This document shows, piece by piece, positions 16,457 through 29,224 of a stretch of 64,000 nucleotides of DNA. Source of the DNA: Nannocystis punicea (GTDB taxonomy: Bacteria > Myxococcota_A > Polyangia > Nannocystales > Nannocystaceae). A program made the translations under genes and the position numbers. The notes under the pieces were generated by a model. The model saw nothing but the letters and a program-made list of their open reading frames with translations, did not search any database and was not told the DNA's origin. How positions within the stretch are numbered: position 1 is the first letter of the stretch; every line of letters begins with the position of its first letter. The DNA lies in contig NZ_CP114040.1 of NCBI RefSeq assembly GCF_026965555.1, forward strand, positions 7,378,001 through 7,442,000, written 5' to 3'.

Positions 16457-16696
16457 TCAGGCCACCGTGTACGGCAGCAGCGCGAGCATGCGCGCGCGCT
16501 TGACCGCCTTGGTGATCTGGCGCTGCTGCTTGGCCGTCACGCCGGAGATCCGGGCGGGGACGATCTTGCCGCGATCGGTGAGGAAGGCGCGGAGCAGCTG
16601 CGGGTTCTTGTAGTCGATGACCAGGGTCTTGTCGCTGGCGAGCAGCGAAGCACGGCTGGCCTTGCTCGGGCGGGATGAAGTCTTCTCGTCGCTCAT
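16457..16696 (-). CDS. rpsR: 30S ribosomal protein S18
   Basis: The 79-residue protein carries the family core VIDYKNPQLLRAFLTDRGKI, ISGVTAKQQRQITKAVKRAR and the end ALLPYT. The N-terminal extension is Ser/Lys-rich. It lacks the Cys pairs of zinc-binding (C+) S18 forms. S18 pairs with S6 on the 30S platform. It lies 3 bp after rpsF and 28 bp before rplI. Confidence 0.97.
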   Translation of the reverse strand: MSDEKTSSRPSKASRASLLASDKTLVIDYKNPQLLRAFLTDRGKIVPARISGVTAKQQRQITKAVKRARMLALLPYTVA

Positions 16697-16699
16697 GGC

Positions 16700-17200
16700 T
16701 TAGCGCCTCCTCTCCTCGTCGTCGTCGCCGTCGTCGGAGACGAAGCGATCCTCTTCCTCGCGCACCGGCTCCGGCTGCGGCTCCGGCTCGGGCGGCGGCT
16801 CGGCCACCGCCTGCAGCAGGTCCTCGGTGATCTCCGAGGGCCGCGCGTCGGGGTCGACGTCGTCCTCGACCCGCACGGTGTAGTAGCGGAGCACGGACTC
16901 CGCGATCTGCAGGTTGCGCTCGAACTCGTGGACGATGTCGGAGCCGCCGAGGAAGCGCCAGTACAGGTAGATGCCGGTCGGCGAGCGCTTGATCGGGAAG
17001 GCCAGCGTACGGCTGCCCCAGTTCTCGATCTTGATCAGCCGCGCCGAGTACTTCTCGAACACGCCCTGCATCTTGTGGACGAGCTCGAGGATCCCGTTCT
17101 TGTTGACGTTGGGCCGAAGGATGATGACGGTCTCGTACTCGCGCTTGGTGCCCTTGCGCGACTGGACCGACACGACCTGGCCGACTGTGTTTTCGGACAT
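16700..17200 (-). CDS. rpsF: 30S ribosomal protein S6
   Basis: The S6 fold is clear from REYETVIILRPNVNKNGI, KIENWGSRTLAFPIKRSPTG, YLYWRFLGG and the helix NLQIAESVLRYY. The 166-residue chain is longer than the usual 95-130 because of an acidic, Pro/Glu-rich tail (PPPEPEPQPEPVREEEDRF), as found in several deltaproteobacterial S6 proteins. I choose ATG at 17200, preceded by AAGGAG seven bases upstream; the open frame extends upstream to 17245 without an RBS. It is the first gene of the rpsF-rpsR-rplI operon and is preceded by a stable leader hairpin. Confidence 0.95.
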   Translation of the reverse strand: MSENTVGQVVSVQSRKGTKREYETVIILRPNVNKNGILELVHKMQGVFEKYSARLIKIENWGSRTLAFPIKRSPTGIYLYWRFLGGSDIVHEFERNLQIAESVLRYYTVRVEDDVDPDARPSEITEDLLQAVAEPPPEPEPQPEPVREEEDRFVSDDGDDDEERRR

Positions 17201-17264
17201 GTAAGTCTCCTTGTGGACTTGCTGGCCCCCCACCATGGGGAGCAAGGAGAGGCCCCGCGGGGCC
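17201..17264 (-). promoter_or_regulatory. Structured leader of rpsF, candidate S6:S18 autoregulatory element
   Basis: On the transcribed strand, CTTGCT pairs with AGCAAG (17218-17246) enclosing CCCC/GGGG with an asymmetric CC bulge, and a second perfect stem GGCCCC-GC-GGGGCC lies at 17251-17264. The first stem ends about 10 bases before the RBS. Many bacteria carry a bulged stem here that binds the S6:S18 complex to repress the operon. The position fits; whether the bulge matches the known consensus needs alignment. Confidence 0.45.
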
Positions 17265-17304
17265 CTTGCCGTTCGCCGCGCCTCCGGGCCCGAAGACCCG
17301 ACGG

Positions 17305-17346
17305 CAGAAAAAGCGAACGGCCCGCCCGGAACATCCGGACGGGCCG
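17305..17346 (-). terminator. Rho-independent terminator of the membrane pyrophosphatase gene
   Basis: CGGCCCGCCCGGA and TCCGGACGGGCCG (17318-17346) make a 13-position stem with one mismatch and a 3-nt loop. On the minus strand it is followed by TTCGCTTTTTC, a T run at the right distance. It lies 52 bp after the stop codon. Confidence 0.85.
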
Positions 17347-17397
17347 CGAGGTGTACCCCCGAACGCGTCCCCCTGCAAGAGGGCCGCGGGGCCTGAA

Positions 17398-19617
<2,220 letters not shown>

Positions 19618-19724
19618 TGGGGGGAGTCCTTCCTCGGGCCCCAAGGGCCGGGAAACTGGTTCAGGCCCGGATGGGCCGGGAAATTTGTCCGGGCCGAGAG
19701 GACCGGGAGCTTGGGCTGGGAGAG

Positions 19725-19741
19725 CTGGCGGTAACCGCCAG
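19725..19741 (-). terminator. Inverted repeat after pth, possible terminator
   Basis: CTGGCGGTAACCGCCAG is a perfect 8-1-8 dyad beginning 3 bp after the pth stop codon. No T run follows. GGCCCGG/CCGGGCC elements occur further down in the hppA upstream region (19645-19700). Confidence 0.45.
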
Positions 19742-19743
19742 GG

Positions 19744-20322
19744 TCAGGTGGTGTTGAACTTGTTCATCGCCGTGACCACGCCTTCGCGGGTCACGCTGGT
19801 GATCGCCGCGACGGCTCGTTCGAGCAGGTCGTCGACGATCGGCCCCTCGTCGGGGCGGAAGTCGGACAGCACGTGATCGGCGACCTCGCCGTGCACGGGC
19901 CTGCCGACGCCGAGACGGATCCGCAGGAAGTCGCCGTTGCCGAGCAGCTGCAGGATGTCACGCAGGCCATTGTGCCCCCCGTGACCCCCGCCCTTCTTGA
20001 CCGCGAGGCGACCGAGCTGGAAGTCGACCTCGTCGTGGATGACGAGGATCTGCGCCGGCGGCACGCGCAGGAACTGAGCCGCCGGCACGACGCTCTGGCC
20101 GGACCGGTTCATGAAGGTCTGCGGCTTCAAGGCCACCACGCGCGAAGAGCCGGTGCCGAGAGTGGCGACTTGCGCCTTCCACTTCTCGGACCAGCTCGGC
20201 GAGCTCGTGGCCTTGTCGCACCAGGCGTCGACCGCCATGAAGCCGATGTTGTGGCGCGTGCGCGCGTACCGGGCCCCGGGGTTCCCGAGGCCCACGAGGA
20301 GCCATGGCGCCTGGTCGGCCAT
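19744..20322 (-). CDS. pth: Peptidyl-tRNA hydrolase
   Basis: The 192-residue enzyme releases peptides from prematurely dropped peptidyl-tRNA. The catalytic and substrate residues of the Pth family are all present: H24 (RTRHNIGF), N72 (PQTFMNRSG), D97 (VIHDEVD) and the GGGHGGHNGLRD loop. The FLRIRLGVGRP segment is also typical. It is the last gene of the tRNA-Gln, prs, rplY, pth cluster, 32 bp after rplY, a gene order shared by many proteobacteria. Confidence 0.97.
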   Translation of the reverse strand: MADQAPWLLVGLGNPGARYARTRHNIGFMAVDAWCDKATSSPSWSEKWKAQVATLGTGSSRVVALKPQTFMNRSGQSVVPAAQFLRVPPAQILVIHDEVDFQLGRLAVKKGGGHGGHNGLRDILQLLGNGDFLRIRLGVGRPVHGEVADHVLSDFRPDEGPIVDDLLERAVAAITSVTREGVVTAMNKFNTT

Positions 20323-20354
20323 CTGCGCGCGCCCTCAACATCGGCGGTGGTGGC

Positions 20355-21038
20355 TCACTTCTTCTTGGCGTCCTTCGCCGGGGCGGCGGCCGCCTTGGCG
20401 GGCTCGGCCTTCTTCGCCGCCGCGGGCTTCTTGCCGGCAGCGGCGGCCTCGGCCCCCTCTTCCTTCTTGGCCTTGGCGGCCTCGACGGTGACGAGCGGGA
20501 TGTTCGGGTTGTCGAGCAGGCGGCCCTGCGGGAACTTCACGTCGCGCACGCGCAGCGTCTGCCCGCCCTCGAGCGGCGTCACGTCGACGACGAAGCTGGT
20601 CGGGACGTCGGCCGGCTTGACGGCGACGCGGACCTGGCGAGCCATCGTCTTCAGCGTGCCGCCGACGGCCACGCCCGCGGCGCGGCCGGTGAACTCGAGC
20701 GGCAGCTTGACCTCGAGCTCGCGGTTCGGGTCGACGCGCAGGAAGTCGACGTGCAGGACGTTGTCGCGGACCAGGTCGAGCTGGCGGTCGACGATGACGC
20801 ACGACTCGACGCGCTCGGGCTTGCCGTCCTCCTGGACGCGCACTGCGAACCAGGTGTTGCGCTTGCGGGCCGGGTCGACGGCCTTGCGCAGGGCCAGCGG
20901 GTCGAGGGCGATGGTCACGTGCTCGCCGCCGTGGCCGTAGATCACGCCGGGGATCTTGCCCGAGGCGCGGAGCTTGTGGGCTTCGCCCTTGCCGGTGCCG
21001 GTGCGGACCTGGACCGTGATTTCGCGTTGCTGATTCAT
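20355..21038 (-). CDS. rplY: 50S ribosomal protein L25 / Ctc, long form
   Basis: The N-terminal L25 domain (residues 1-95) has REITVQVRTGTGKGEAHKLR, GKIPGVIYGHGGEHV and the 5S rRNA-binding end NVLHVDFLRVDP. A C-terminal TL5/Ctc domain (about 96-190) follows, with GGQTLRVRDVKFP. The last about 35 residues are a Lys/Ala/Pro-rich basic tail. The 227-residue length is the long Ctc type, not the short E. coli form. ATG at 21038 is supported by family alignment. A 7-bp hairpin with a 6-nt loop (21063-21082) sits in its leader. Confidence 0.95.
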   Translation of the reverse strand: MNQQREITVQVRTGTGKGEAHKLRASGKIPGVIYGHGGEHVTIALDPLALRKAVDPARKRNTWFAVRVQEDGKPERVESCVIVDRQLDLVRDNVLHVDFLRVDPNRELEVKLPLEFTGRAAGVAVGGTLKTMARQVRVAVKPADVPTSFVVDVTPLEGGQTLRVRDVKFPQGRLLDNPNIPLVTVEAAKAKKEEGAEAAAAGKKPAAAKKAEPAKAAAAPAKDAKKK

Positions 21039-21062
21039 GGTGATTGTCTCGCTTCTCTCGTC

Positions 21063-21082
21063 GGGTCCCCTGTGCGGGACCC
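21063..21082 (-). other. Hairpin in the prs-rplY intergenic leader
   Basis: GGGTCCC and GGGACCC form a perfect 7-bp stem with a 6-nt loop, 24 bp before the rplY start codon. It has no T tail, so a processing, attenuation or translation-control role is possible. Only the structure is seen. Confidence 0.4.
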
Positions 21083-21148
21083 TTGTCTCGCCGCCGGGTG
21101 GGAGCCACACCATCGGGCTCGCCGCCGGTTGGGCAGAGGTCGTGGTCG

Positions 21149-22096
<948 letters not shown>

Positions 22097-22130
22097 GCGC
22101 GGGTCCTCGTCGAAGGTCAGCGGAGAAGAA

Positions 22131-22202
22131 TTGGGGCGGTAGGATTCGAACCTACGAATGGCGGAACCAAAAACCGCTGGCTTACCACTTGCCGACGCCC
22201 CA
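22131..22202 (-). tRNA. tRNA-Gln (anticodon TTG)
   Basis: On the minus strand, acceptor TGGGGCG pairs with CGCCCCA, followed by discriminator A. The D arm is GGC/GCC around AAGTGGTAA. The anticodon stem is GCGGT/TCCGC with loop TTTTGGT, giving anticodon TTG. The T arm is GTAGG-TTCGAAT-CCTAC. The first bases and TTTTTGG context match glutamine tRNAs. CCA is not encoded. It is co-oriented with prs, whose start lies 35 bp downstream. Confidence 0.96.
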
Positions 22203-22307
22203 GTATTTGTTCAGCCCCGTGGGGCCGGAAGAACGGGTCCCGAAGGACCAGGTCGAGAGAATTGCCCGTGCTCTGAGGATCGCAGGAGCGCCCCCCAGGG
22301 CGCGCGC

Positions 22308-22337
22308 TTTATAGGATTAGCCCAAAGGCGCTGTCAA
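22308..22337 (-). promoter_or_regulatory. Sigma-70-type promoter for tRNA-Gln and prs-rplY-pth
   Basis: On the minus strand a perfect TTGACA (22332-22337) and TATAAA (22308-22313) are separated by 18 bp. This is the best housekeeping promoter match I noticed in the window. Transcription would start near 22300, about 100 bases before the tRNA. A GC-rich discriminator (GCGCGCGCCC) just after the -10 is typical of stringently controlled stable-RNA promoters. Confidence 0.8.
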
Positions 22338-22550
22338 CCGTCCCACCGGCGCCCAGCCCGACGCTCCCAGCCTCGGGCGACGTAGGCGGGGTCACACGAG
22401 CGGCCGAGTCCGTCGCGCCGCCTGCGCCTGCCCCTGACGACCTGGTCCGAGGGCCTCGCGGCGGGTGTTGTGAATTGGGGGCCCCCAGGCCGCGGTCTGC
22501 GTCGCGGACGCCCCGCGAATCACGTGAGTTCTCTTGCTCGGCAGCGGGGC

Positions 22551-22602
22551 ACAAAGCGGGTGGGACCCGGGGTCTCCGCTGCATGCGAGGGTCCCGCTTT
22601 GT
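22551..22602. other. Long imperfect hairpin upstream of the M16 peptidase gene
   Basis: ACAAAGCGGG (22551-22560) pairs with CCCGCTTTGT (22593-22602), extended by ACCC/GGGT across a 4-nt bulge. An alternative pairing GTGGGAC with GTCCCAC (22560-22607) competes with it. It lies about 60 bp before the start codon at 22663, in the untranslated region. No T run follows. The rest of 22338-22662 shows nothing else. Confidence 0.5.
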
Positions 22603-22662
22603 CCCACAGGCACCTTTACCCATGTGCTAGGTTGCGGGCCTCGCAGGAGACGACCAAATCCC

Positions 22663-24123
22663 ATGTCGCCCACGCTGAAGTCTCACGGACGATCGCGCCG
22701 CCTCGCCGGCCGCGCCGGACGCACCCTCGCCCTGTTCACCCTCTGCGGCGGCCTGACGATCGCCCCGCTCGCCGCTGACGCCGCGCCGGCGGCGGATCCT
22801 GCGCCAGCCAAGACCGCGGCCAAGAAGCCGGGCAAGGGCGGTCTCGGCTTCGACCTCCCGGTCCAGGAGTTCACGCTCGCCAACGGCCTGCGCGTCTACG
22901 TGGTCGAGGACCACTCGACCCCGGCCTTCAACATGACCCTCCTGTACGACGTCGGCTCCCGCGACGAGGTCCAGGGCCGCACCGGCTTCGCCCACCTGTT
23001 CGAGCACATGATGTTCGAGGGCAGCAAGAACGTGCCGCCGATGGGCCACCTCACGTTCGTGCAGCGCGTCGGCGGCAACAACAACGCCGGCACCAACTAC
23101 GACATGACCGTCTACTACAACAACCTGCCGAGCCAGTACCTCGAGCTCGGGTTGTGGCTGGAGGCGGATCGCCTGCGCTCGCTCGAGATCACCGACGCCA
23201 ACTTCGAGAACCAGCGCTCGGCCGTGAAGGAAGAGAAGGCCATGCGCATGGACAACGTGCCCTACTCGGCCGCCGTGCAGAAGTGGCTGTCGGCCGCCTG
23301 GGCCGGCACCGGCTACGGCCACGAGGTCATCGGCAGCCTCGAGGACCTCAACGCCGCCAAGACCGCCGACGTGCAGGCGTTCTTCGACAAGTACTACGCG
23401 CCCAACAACGCGGTGCTGGTGTTCGTCGGCGACGTCGAGCTGAACGACCTCAAGGCCAAGGTCGAGAAGTACTTCGGCGACATCAAGAAGGGCCCGGACC
23501 GCACGCCCACCGCGGCCGGCCAGGTCGACCGCAGCAAGCCGATGGAGACGGTCGTCGAGGACCCCCTGGCCCAGCAGTCGCTGTTCCTGCTCGGCTGGCA
23601 CACCGTCGGCGCCAACCACCCCGACCGCTACGCCCTCGACCTGCTCGGCAACATCCTGCTGGTCGGCGAGTCGGCGCGGATCCCGAAGATCCTGCAGGAC
23701 GAGAAGAAGCTGACCGCCTTCAGCGGCGGCCAGCACTTCTCCCTGCGCGACACCGGCCTGGTGTTCATCCAGGCCATGCCGAACAAGGACGTCAAGTTCG
23801 ACGCGATCAAGCAGGTCGTGCGCGACGAGGTCGCCAAGATCCAGAAGAGCGGCATCACCGCCAAGGAGCTGCAGAAGGCGATCAACAAGAAGGTGATGGA
23901 CACGGTCGAGACCCTCGCCACCAACGCCGGCCGCGCCAGCGAGATCGCCCAGGGCGCGCTGTTCCACAACGACCCCAAGGCCATCCTCACCGACCTGGAG
24001 AAGTACCAGCAGGTCAAGCCCGCCGACATCAAGCGGGTCGCCACCGAGTACCTGGGCGCCAACTGGCTGACCCTCGAGATCAACCCCGGATCGACCGGCG
24101 CGCCGATGATGGGCCCGGGCTGA
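22663..24123 (+). CDS. M16 family zinc metallopeptidase, catalytic partner
   Basis: The 486-residue protein has a long basic/hydrophobic signal (TLALFTLCGGLTIAPLAADA) and a mature M16 protease. The inverted zinc motif HLFEH is at 111-115, and the downstream ligand Glu is near 190 (NQRSAVKEEKAMR). The C-terminal M16 domain includes YYNNLPSQYLELGLWLEADR upstream and the FLLGWHT strand. It should cleave small unfolded peptides or processing substrates in the periplasm. ATG at 22663 follows AGGAGA. The paired, non-catalytic homologue starts 34 bp downstream, so the product is likely a heterodimer like mitochondrial processing peptidase. Confidence 0.94.
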   Translation: MSPTLKSHGRSRRLAGRAGRTLALFTLCGGLTIAPLAADAAPAADPAPAKTAAKKPGKGGLGFDLPVQEFTLANGLRVYVVEDHSTPAFNMTLLYDVGSRDEVQGRTGFAHLFEHMMFEGSKNVPPMGHLTFVQRVGGNNNAGTNYDMTVYYNNLPSQYLELGLWLEADRLRSLEITDANFENQRSAVKEEKAMRMDNVPYSAAVQKWLSAAWAGTGYGHEVIGSLEDLNAAKTADVQAFFDKYYAPNNAVLVFVGDVELNDLKAKVEKYFGDIKKGPDRTPTAAGQVDRSKPMETVVEDPLAQQSLFLLGWHTVGANHPDRYALDLLGNILLVGESARIPKILQDEKKLTAFSGGQHFSLRDTGLVFIQAMPNKDVKFDAIKQVVRDEVAKIQKSGITAKELQKAINKKVMDTVETLATNAGRASEIAQGALFHNDPKAILTDLEKYQQVKPADIKRVATEYLGANWLTLEINPGSTGAPMMGPG

Positions 24124-24157
24124 ACAGCGCTGACCTCAAGGACAGGAGCCAAAGACC

Positions 24158-25753
24158 ATGTTCACGCGCACCACGCATTCCTTCGCCACTGCCCTCGTCG
24201 TCGCCGCTCTCGCCGCCCCCGGCTGCGGCAAGCCCAAGGGCGAGACCACGCCGCCCACCGACACCAAGCCGGTCGAGGCGCCCCCGGTCGCCGACAAGCC
24301 GGCGCGGGTCTACCAGGACCCGCCGCCGCCGACCGAGCCGCGCGAGGTCCAGTTCCCCGACCTGCAGAAGATCCAGACCAAGAACGGCCTCGAGATCTAC
24401 GTCGTCGAGAACCACGAGGTCCCGCTGATCACGGCCCAGCTGGTGGTCAAGGCCGGCACCATGGACGACGAGCAGCTGGCCGAGATGACGGCCAACATGC
24501 TCGGCGAGGGCACCAAGACCCGCACCAAGGCCAAGATCGACGAGGAGATCGAGTTCGTCGGCGGCAGCCTCGGCGCCGGCGCCGGCATCCACGACACCAG
24601 CGTCTTCACCCAGGTGCTGAAGCGCGACATCAAGCTGGCGCTGACGCTGATGGCCGACGAGGTCGTGAACCCGGCGTTCCCGCCGGCCGCGCTCGACAAG
24701 CTCAAGGAGAAGGCCAAGACCGGCCTCAAGGCGATGAAGGCCAACTCCGACGTGCTCGCCGACCAGCTGTTCGACATGGCAGCCTACCCGTCGGGCCACC
24801 CGTACGGCCGCCCGCTGCCGACCGAGGCGCAGATCGACGCGGTCACCGTCGACGCGGTCAAGAAGTTCCACGACACCTTCTACCGCTCGAACAACAGCTA
24901 CCTGATCCTCTCGGGCGACATCACCCTCGCCGAGGCCGAGAAGCTCGGCAACGACGTGTTCGGCAAGTGGAAGCCGATCGAGGGCCAGGCGCCGACCAAC
25001 CCGCTGAACGGCTTCAAGTCGTACAAGCACCCGCCCAAGCTGATCGTGCACCTGGTCAATCGGCCAGGTTCGGCGCAGTCCGACATCCGCGTCGGCAACC
25101 TCGCGCTCGCGCGCAAGAACCCCGAGTGGATCAAGCTCGACCTCGCCTCCGACATCCTCGGCGGCGGCTCGACCGGGCGCCTGTTCCTCGACGTGCGCGA
25201 GGAGAAGGGCCTCACCTACGGCATCTACACCAAGATGGAGCCGGGCGTCGCCCCGGGCACCTGGCGGATCTGGACCAAGACCAAGACCGCCACCACCGGC
25301 GAGATGCTCAAGGCCATCTTCGGCCACATCAACAAGATGCGCGACACCGACGTCACCCAGAAGGAGTTCGAGGACGTCACGCGCGAGGCGATCGGCAGCT
25401 TCCCGCTGAGCATCGAGACCGCCGACCAGGTCGCCGGCCGCGTGCGCACGATCCTCACCTACGGCCTCCCGAACGACTACTACAAGACCTACCGGGACGA
25501 GGTCCGCAAGGCCCAGATCGCCGACATGAAGGCGATGTCGCGCAAGTTCATGAACGACGTCCCCGTCGTGATCGTCGTCGGCCGCGCCGACAAGACCGAG
25601 CAGCAGATCAAGGACGCGCTGCCCGACGCCACCATCGTGCACTACGACACCGACCTCAAGTGCCTCGAGAAGGACACGACCTTCTGCGCCGCCAACAACG
25701 CCCTCGCGGCCGCGACCGCCGCGCCGGCACCCGCGCCCGCCCAGGCCAAGTAA
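24158..25753 (+). CDS. M16 family lipoprotein lacking the zinc motif
   Basis: A lipobox (AAPGC, Cys23) makes this a lipoprotein. A Pro/Thr-rich linker follows, then an M16 fold from about residue 65: NGLEIYVVENHEVPLITAQLVVKAG, where the catalytic partner has the equivalent strand. At the position of HxxEH the sequence is AEMTANMLGEG, so zinc binding is lost. The C-terminal domain (VRVGNLALARKNPEWIKLD, GSTGRLFLDVREEKGLTYG) is intact and carries the family R/Y substrate-binding segment. It probably forms the non-catalytic half of a heterodimer with the preceding gene. A good terminator follows. Confidence 0.92.
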   Translation: MFTRTTHSFATALVVAALAAPGCGKPKGETTPPTDTKPVEAPPVADKPARVYQDPPPPTEPREVQFPDLQKIQTKNGLEIYVVENHEVPLITAQLVVKAGTMDDEQLAEMTANMLGEGTKTRTKAKIDEEIEFVGGSLGAGAGIHDTSVFTQVLKRDIKLALTLMADEVVNPAFPPAALDKLKEKAKTGLKAMKANSDVLADQLFDMAAYPSGHPYGRPLPTEAQIDAVTVDAVKKFHDTFYRSNNSYLILSGDITLAEAEKLGNDVFGKWKPIEGQAPTNPLNGFKSYKHPPKLIVHLVNRPGSAQSDIRVGNLALARKNPEWIKLDLASDILGGGSTGRLFLDVREEKGLTYGIYTKMEPGVAPGTWRIWTKTKTATTGEMLKAIFGHINKMRDTDVTQKEFEDVTREAIGSFPLSIETADQVAGRVRTILTYGLPNDYYKTYRDEVRKAQIADMKAMSRKFMNDVPVVIVVGRADKTEQQIKDALPDATIVHYDTDLKCLEKDTTFCAANNALAAATAAPAPAPAQAK

Positions 25754-25783
25754 TCGACCGCAGCGGCGGCTCGTGATAACCCC

Positions 25784-25815
25784 AAGGGGGCCCCGCGGAA
25801 GCGCGAGGCCCCCTT
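25784..25815 (+). terminator. Terminator after the M16 pair
   Basis: AAGGGGGCC and GGCCCCCTT form a perfect 9-bp stem around a 14-nt loop, 30 bp after the stop codon. The A-rich side and short TT at the 3' arm suit intrinsic termination in a high-GC genome. Confidence 0.75.
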
Positions 25816-25899
25816 CGTGCGTACGGGGCTCGCTCACGCCGCTGGCCCGAGCACCGGAGCTCCCCTCCGGGACTCGATTCACGGCCATCCGAGTACTCG

Positions 25900-26040
25900 T
25901 CACGGCCCTCCGGGCCTGCTCGCTTCACGGCCCCTCCGGCCCTGCTCGCTTCACGGCCCTCCGGCCCTGCTCGCTTCACGGCCCTCCGGGCCTGCTCGCT
26001 TCACGGCCCTCCGGGCCTGCTCGCTTCACGGCCCCTCTCG
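25900..26040 (+). repeat. Tandem 25-bp hairpin repeat immediately before glmS, 6 copies
   Basis: The block TCACGGCC starts at 25900, 25925, 25951, 25976, 26001 and 26026, spacing 25 or 26 bp. Each unit has GGCCC-TCC-GGGCC or a near version, a 5-bp stem with a 3-nt loop, followed by TGCTCGCT. The last unit runs into the glmS RBS (GCAGGAG). Placement in the leader suggests an mRNA role, but this is untested. Confidence 0.88.
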
Positions 26041-26056
26041 GCAGGAGACAACCATC

Positions 26057-27916
<1,860 letters not shown>

Positions 27917-27931
27917 CCGCGGCCCGGGGCC

Positions 27932-28543
27932 TCACCCGCGCGCCGGCGGCCGCTCCATCCGCCAGAACCGGACCCCGCCGAGGTTGGTGAGGTCGTGCTC
28001 GCCGACCACCTGGTAGCCGTGACGCATGTACAGCCGCTTGGCCGGCTCGCGGTCGGTCTCGAGGTAGCACGGCAGCCCGGCCGCGTCGGCGCGGGCCGAC
28101 AGCGCGCCGAGCAGCGCCGAGCCGAGCTGGCGCCCCTGCAGGGCCGGTTCGACCCCGAGCACCGCGAGGAAGAAGTGCGGCGCGTGCGGGTGGTGGGTGC
28201 GCAAGAACTCGTCGAGCCGCAGCAGCCGGACCAGCGAGCGCGGCCCGGTGCTGAGGCCCGCGAGGATCATCGGCAGCTGCGCCCGCCCGCGCGGCTTCTG
28301 ATCTGGCCCATAGGACAGGCTCACCGCCGCGATCGTGCCGTCGACGCGGATCGCCTCGACCGTCCCGCTCAGCTGCGCCATGCCGGCCAGGCCGCCCATC
28401 AGGCGGGTCGCCCGCGCCAGGCGCTTCGCGCGGTCCTCCCCGAGCGTGGCGATCATCCCCGGGTTGTCGCAGAACGCCCGCCCGAGCGGTCCTCGCAGCT
28501 CGGCCGCCGCGCCGGCGAAGGCCTCGACCCGCGGCTGGGTCAC
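27932..28543 (-). CDS. GNAT family N-acetyltransferase
   Basis: The 203-residue protein has a C-terminal GNAT core: FFLAVLGVEPALQGRQLGSALL gives strand beta4 and the acetyl-CoA loop (Q-x-x-G-x-G/S), and LETDREPAKRLYMRHGYQVVGE is the family's last helix and strand. The N-terminal half is helical and variable, so the acceptor cannot be inferred. The start is GTG at 28543, overlapping the moaC stop codon (GTGA), so the two are translationally coupled. A single R14-like unit is in frame at 28303-28318. Confidence 0.85.
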   Translation of the reverse strand: MTQPRVEAFAGAAAELRGPLGRAFCDNPGMIATLGEDRAKRLARATRLMGGLAGMAQLSGTVEAIRVDGTIAAVSLSYGPDQKPRGRAQLPMILAGLSTGPRSLVRLLRLDEFLRTHHPHAPHFFLAVLGVEPALQGRQLGSALLGALSARADAAGLPCYLETDREPAKRLYMRHGYQVVGEHDLTNLGGVRFWRMERPPARG

Positions 28544-29028
28544 GGCGCGCCCCCGCGGGTCCACACGCCCGACTTTCCGCCTGACTTTTCGACCAGGTAG
28601 ACCGACTCGATCGTCATCCCGCGATCGATCGCCTTGCACATGTCGTAGATCGTCAGCGCCGCGGCGGCCGCCGCCGTCATCGCCTCCATCTCGGGGCCGG
28701 TGCGGTCGACGGCGCTGACGCGGACGGTGGCGCGGACGCCGGGGAGGTCGGGCTCGAACACGAAGTCGACGTCGATCCCGGTCAGCCGCACCGGGTGGCA
28801 CAGCGGGATGAGCTGCGGCGTCTGCTTCGCGCCCGCGATCGCGGCCAGGCGGGCCACCGCGAGCACGTCACCCTTGCCGATCTGGCCCTCGCGGATCCGC
28901 TCGAGCGTGGCCGGGGCCATGCGCACGCGGGCCTCGGCCACCGCGCCGCGCGCCGTCTCGGGCTTGTCGGTCACGGCGACCATGCGCGCCGCCCCGGAGG
29001 GGTCGAAGTGGGTCAGGGGCTCGGCCAT
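28540..29028 (-). CDS. moaC: Cyclic pyranopterin monophosphate synthase
   Basis: MoaC converts the MoaA product to cPMP in molybdenum cofactor synthesis. The 162-residue protein has the full signature: K52 (IGKGDVLAVARLA), LIPLCHPVRLTG, MEAMTAAAAAALTIYDMCKA with D129 and K132, and the EKSGGKSG end. No other moa or moe gene is in the window, so the pathway is dispersed. It is divergent from pntA, with 196 bp between, and overlaps the acetyltransferase gene downstream. Confidence 0.96.
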   Translation of the reverse strand: MAEPLTHFDPSGAARMVAVTDKPETARGAVAEARVRMAPATLERIREGQIGKGDVLAVARLAAIAGAKQTPQLIPLCHPVRLTGIDVDFVFEPDLPGVRATVRVSAVDRTGPEMEAMTAAAAAALTIYDMCKAIDRGMTIESVYLVEKSGGKSGVWTRGGAP

Positions 29029-29224
29029 GGCCGAGGCTAGCGCCCGCCGAGGCGAGGTCGTGCGTCGGTAGGTCCGCTCAAGCTCACACGCCTGTGGTCG
29101 GGCCCCGCGCGCCGAGATTTGCCGACTCCGGCGAGGAAACGGCTAGAGCCGCGAACGACCTCGTGATATCTCTCGGGCCGGCTGCCGCGGCCAGGTTTGG
29201 CCCGCCTCGCAAGCCCGCAAAGCT

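Noticed and set aside
25900..26056. A glmS ribozyme in the leader
   Set aside because: The GC-rich tandem hairpins do not show the ribozyme's pseudoknot core, which is known mainly from Firmicutes-type leaders.
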